From the NCBI GenBank assembly GCA_026996635.1, contig JALWKH010000070.1, positions 1-7,346 of the forward strand: DNA of 7,346 nucleotides. Reading direction: 5' to 3'. Shown here piece after piece: positions 7,280 through 7,346 of this stretch. This DNA comes from Bacteroidales bacterium (lineage in GTDB: Bacteria > Bacteroidota > Bacteroidia > Bacteroidales > JALTDM01). Within the stretch, counting starts at the first letter, position 1; every line of letters starts with the position of its first letter. A program made the translations under genes and the position numbers. The notes beneath the pieces were generated by a model that saw only the letters and a program-made list of their open reading frames with translations, was not told the DNA's origin and ran no database searches.

Positions 7280-7314
7280 CAAAAATAATTTAATAGATTA
7301 AATAAAAAGGTTTT
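7280..7314 (-). promoter_or_regulatory. Promoter of nhaD
   Basis: The minus strand carries TATTTTTG (7287 down to 7280), matching TAnnTTTG, with AAAACCTTTT (7314-7305) in the -33 region. The expected TTG is weak here (CCTTTTTA). The box ends 35 nt before the nhaD ATG. Element spacing equals that of the rimP promoter exactly. The call rests on consensus matching. Confidence 0.6.
7288..7303. repeat. Inverted repeat ATTTAAT-AG-ATTAAAT abutting the nhaD -7 box
   Basis: Perfect 7-bp arms flank a 2-bp spacer, lying in the -33/-7 spacer and ending at the base next to the -7 box. It is a possible binding site for a dimeric regulator. The sequence is almost entirely A/T, so chance is a serious alternative. 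Confidence 0.35.
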
Positions 7315-7346
7315 GTATAAAACTTTTGGCATATTTTTTTGTTTTT

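Overview
The window looks like chromosomal DNA from a low-G+C member of the Bacteroidota, probably Bacteroidales. Three things point there. The promoters read TAnnTTTG at -7 with a TTG-type -33. The main gene starts lack Shine-Dalgarno sequences. The IF-2, NusA and PAP2 proteins have Bacteroidota-type sequences, including an IF-2 with a very long Lys/Glu-rich linker. Base composition is A+T-rich throughout, and nothing suggests a prophage, insertion sequence, CRISPR array or plasmid.

Layout from left to right: (1) the 3' part of a PAP2-type membrane phosphatase gene on the + strand, whose reading frame is open to the left edge; (2) a convergent minus-strand tRNA-Leu(CAA) gene with its own promoter and a strong intrinsic terminator; (3) the minus-strand translation/transcription operon rimP-nusA-infB (5517 down to 821), with gaps of only 12 and 29 nt; (4) a regulatory gap (5518-5630) holding the operon promoter, a palindrome and two inverted repeats; (5) a complete minus-strand nhaD-type Na+/H+ antiporter gene with an unusual C-terminal PepSY-like tail, and its promoter near the right edge.

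RimP matures the 30S subunit, NusA controls RNA polymerase pausing and termination, and IF-2 places initiator tRNA, so the operon is a classic growth-linked housekeeping unit. I see no terminator between infB and the tRNA gene. The operon transcript may therefore run through tRNA-Leu to the shared terminator at 651-677, although the tRNA also has its own promoter. NhaD is a separate ion-homeostasis gene with its own promoter. That promoter is strikingly similar in sequence and spacing to the one in front of rimP.

I found no exotic multi-gene system. The points most worth checking are the NhaD-PepSY-like fusion, the matching nhaD and rimP promoters with palindromes abutting their -7 boxes, and the structured leader of the rimP operon.
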